From: Hemibagrus wyckioides
Taxonomy: Eukaryota; Chordata; Actinopteri; Siluriformes; Bagridae
NCBI RefSeq assembly: GCF_019097595.1
Contig: NC_080711.1
Location: forward strand, 15,951,428 to 16,015,427
Reading direction: 5' to 3'
Length of the DNA: 64,000 nt
In this document: positions 61,152 to 64,000 of the stretch, piece after piece
Numbering within the stretch: the stretch's first letter is position 1
Layout of the letters: the number at the start of each line of letters is the position of its first letter
Notes under the pieces: generated by a model
What the model was told of the DNA's origin: nothing
The model's database searches: none
The model's input: the letters and a program-made list of their open reading frames with translations, nothing else
Program-made: the position numbers and the translations under genes

Positions 61152-64000
61152 TCTGAACATACTCTGAAACAGTCAATCATACTCTGAACATACTCTGAAG
61201 CAGTCAATCATTCTCTGAACATACTCTGAAACAGTCAATCATACTCTGAACATACTCTGAAACAGTCAATCATACTCTGAACATACTCTGAACATACTCT
61301 GAAACAGTCAATCATACTCTGCACATACTCTGAACATACCCTGAAACATTCAATCATTCTCTGAACATACTCTGAAACAGTCAATCATTCTCTGAACATA
61401 CTCTGAAACAGTCAATCATTCTCTGAACATACTCTGAAACAGTCAATCATTCTCTGAACATACCCTGAAACATTCAATCATTCTCTGAACATACTCTGAA
61501 ACAGTCAATCATTCTCTGAACATACTCTGAAACAGTCAATCATACTCTGAACATACTCTGAACATACTCTGAAACAGTCAATCATTCTCTGAACATACTC
61601 TGAAACAGTCAATCATACTCTGAACATACTCTGAACATACTCTGAAACAGTCAATCATTCTCTGAACATACTCTGAAACAGTCAATCATTCTCTGAACAT
61701 ACTCTGAACATACCCTGAAACATTCAATCATTCTCTGAACATACTCTGAAACAGTCAATCATTCTCTGAACATACTCTGAAACAGTCAATCATTCTCTGA
61801 ACATACTCTGAAACAGTCAATCATTCTCTGAACATACCCTGAAACATTCAATCATTCTCTGAACATACTCTGAAACAGTCAATCATTCTCTGAACATACT
61901 CTGAAACAGTCAATCATTCTCTGAACATACTCTGAAACAGTCAATCATACTCTGAACATACTCTGAACATACTCTGAAACAGTCAATCATTCTCTGAACA
62001 TACCCTGAAACATTCAATCATTCTCTGAACATACTCTGAAACAGTCAATCATACTCTGAACATACTCTGAAACAGTCAATCATTCTCTGAACATACTCTG
62101 AAACAGTCAATCATTCTCTGAACATACTCTGAACATACCCTGAAACATTCAATCATTCTCTGAACATACTCTGAAACAGTCAATCATACTCTGAACATAC
62201 TCTGAAACAGTCAATCATACTCTGAACATACTCTGAACATACTCTGAAACAGTCAATCATTCTCTGAACATACTCTGAAACATTCAATCATTCTCTGAAC
62301 ATACTCTGAAACAGTCAATCATACTCTGAACATACTCTGAAACAGTCAATCATACTCTGAACATACTCTGAACATACTCTGAAACAGTCAATCATTCTCT
62401 GAACATACTCTGAAACAGTCAATCATTCTCTGAACATACTCTGAAACAGTCAATCATTCTCTGAACATACTCTGAAACAGTCAATCATTCTCTGAACATA
62501 CTCTGAAACAGTCAATCATTCTCTGAACATACTCTGAAACAGTCAATCATTCTCTGAACATACTCTGAAACAGTCAATCATTCTCTGAACATACTCTGAA
62601 ACAGTCAATCATTCTCTGAACATACTCTGAAACAGTCAATCATTCTCTGAACATACTCTGAAACAGTCAATCATTCTCTGAACATACTCTGAAACAGTCA
62701 ATCATTCTCTGAACATACTCTGAAACAGTCAATCATACTCTGAACATACTCTGAACATACCCTGAAACATTCAATCATTCTCTGAACATACTCTGAAACA
62801 GTCAATCATTCTCTGAACATACTCTGAAACAGTCAATCATACTCTGAACATACTCTGAACATACTCTGAAACAGTCAATCATTCTCTGAACATACTCTGA
62901 AACAGTCAATCATACTCTGAACATACTCTGAAACAGTCAATCATTCTCTGAACATACTCTGAAACAGTCAATCATACTCTGAACATACTCTGAACATACT
63001 CTGAAACAGTCAATCATTCTCTGAACATACTCTGAAACAGTCAATCATACTCTGAACATACTCTGAAACAGTCAATCATTCTCTGAACATACTCTGAAAC
63101 AGTCAATCATACTCTGAACATACTCTGAACATACTCTGAAACAGTCAGACATTCTCTGAACATACTCTGAAACAGTCAATCATTCTCTGAACATACTCTG
63201 AAACAGTCAATCATTCTCTGAACATACTCTGAAACAGTCAATCATACTCTGAACATACTCTGAAACAGTCAATCATACTCTGCACATACTCTGAACATAC
63301 TCTGAAACAGTCAATCATTCTCTGAACATACTCTGAAACAGTCAATCATACTCTGAACATACTCTGAAACAGTCAATCATACTCTGAACATACTCTGAAA
63401 CAGTCAATCATACTCTGAACATACTCTGAACATACCCTGAAACATTCAATCATTCTCTGAACATACTCTGAAACAGTCAATCATTCTCTGAACATACTCT
63501 GAACATACTCTGAAACAGTCAATCATTCTCTGAACATACTCTGAAACAGTCAATCATACTCTGAACATACTCTGAAACAGTCAATCATTCTCTGAACATA
63601 CTCTGAAACAGTCAATCATACTCTGAACATACTCTGAACATACTCTGAAACAGTCAATCATTCTCTGAACATACTCTGAACATACTCTGAACATACTCTG
63701 AAACAGTCAATCATTCTCTGAACATACTCTGAAACAGTCAATCATACTCTGCACATACTCTGAACATACCCTGAAACATTCAATCATTCTCTGAACATAC
63801 TCTGAAACAGTCAATCATTCTCTGAACATACTCTGAAACAGTCAATCATACTCTGAACATACTCTGAACATACTCTGAAACAGTCAATCATTCTCTGAAC
63901 ATACTCTGAAACAGTCAATCATACTCTGAACATACTCTGAACATACTCTGAAACAGTCAGTCTTACTCTGAAGATACTCTGAAACAGTCAATCATTCTCT
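61152..64000. repeat. Two-module minisatellite array, runs off window
   Basis: A tandem array of a short module S (TCTGAACATAC, 11 bp) and a long module L (TCTGAAACAGTCAATCATTC or the same ending in ATAC, 20 bp). The main unit is S+L, 31 bp. S is sometimes doubled, giving 42 bp, and tripled at least once near 63664-63697. I estimate about 85-90 L modules in 2849 bp. L equals S with the 9 bases ACAGTCAAT inserted after TCTGAA. Variants recur in fixed form: CCTGAAACATTCAATC, TCTGCACATAC, and single-copy changes near the right end. The unit is not a multiple of 3 and stops occur in all frames, so it does not code for protein. Confidence 0.97.

Noticed and set aside
61152..64000. CRISPR-like array
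   Set aside because: Repeats are directly tandem with no unique spacers and the setting is a vertebrate genome; it is a minisatellite.

Overview
This window looks like noncoding DNA from a teleost fish nuclear genome. I found no bacterial-style operon, no tRNA or rRNA gene, and no intact host protein-coding gene I could name. The evidence for a fish is the repeat content: several Tc1-type transposon families, 3' ends of fish LINEs, a tRNA-derived SINE with an L2-like tail, many copies of a common teleost dispersed repeat, and very dense CA/GT, GA, AAT, AT and TATTC microsatellites. An otophysan such as a catfish would fit, but that is only an inference. The AT-rich background broken by more GC-balanced islands resembles a gene desert or a very large intron.

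Layout. 1-11.8 kb: AT-rich DNA with SINE-like copies (1.2, 4.6 and 9.0 kb), LINE 3' ends (6.1 and 10.2 kb) and one weak exon-pair candidate (1.9-2.35 kb). 11.8-27.6 kb: a Tc1 relic, a LINE tail, and a run of islands that may be conserved noncoding elements; the best, at 14.15-14.37 kb, holds a SOX-POU composite site and a TAATTA palindrome. 27.6-36.0 kb: a transposon cluster with five Tc1-type copies. The best preserved (31296-32552) has near-identical terminal inverted repeats and a transposase gene with one visible lesion, a frameshift of about 5 bp before the last catalytic residue. 36-46 kb: more islands, SINE-like copies, a LINE tail ending in (TATTC)n, and an (AAT)n/(ATT)n palindrome. 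46.0-47.0 kb: a fold-back Tc1 derivative made of two opposed copies of one 5' half. 47-61 kb: noncoding DNA with (TA)n, (CA)n and (GA)n tracts, repeats and further islands.

61152 to the window end is a minisatellite of at least 2.8 kb. It is built from two related modules of 20 bp and 11 bp; the short module equals the long one minus 9 internal bases. The array runs off the window, so its full length is unknown.

Most identifications of repeat families come from recognising sequence, not from a database search. The regulatory-island and exon calls are weak and are scored that way. I did not find a new multi-gene biological system. The most unusual structures are the two-module minisatellite, the fold-back transposon and the SOX-POU island.
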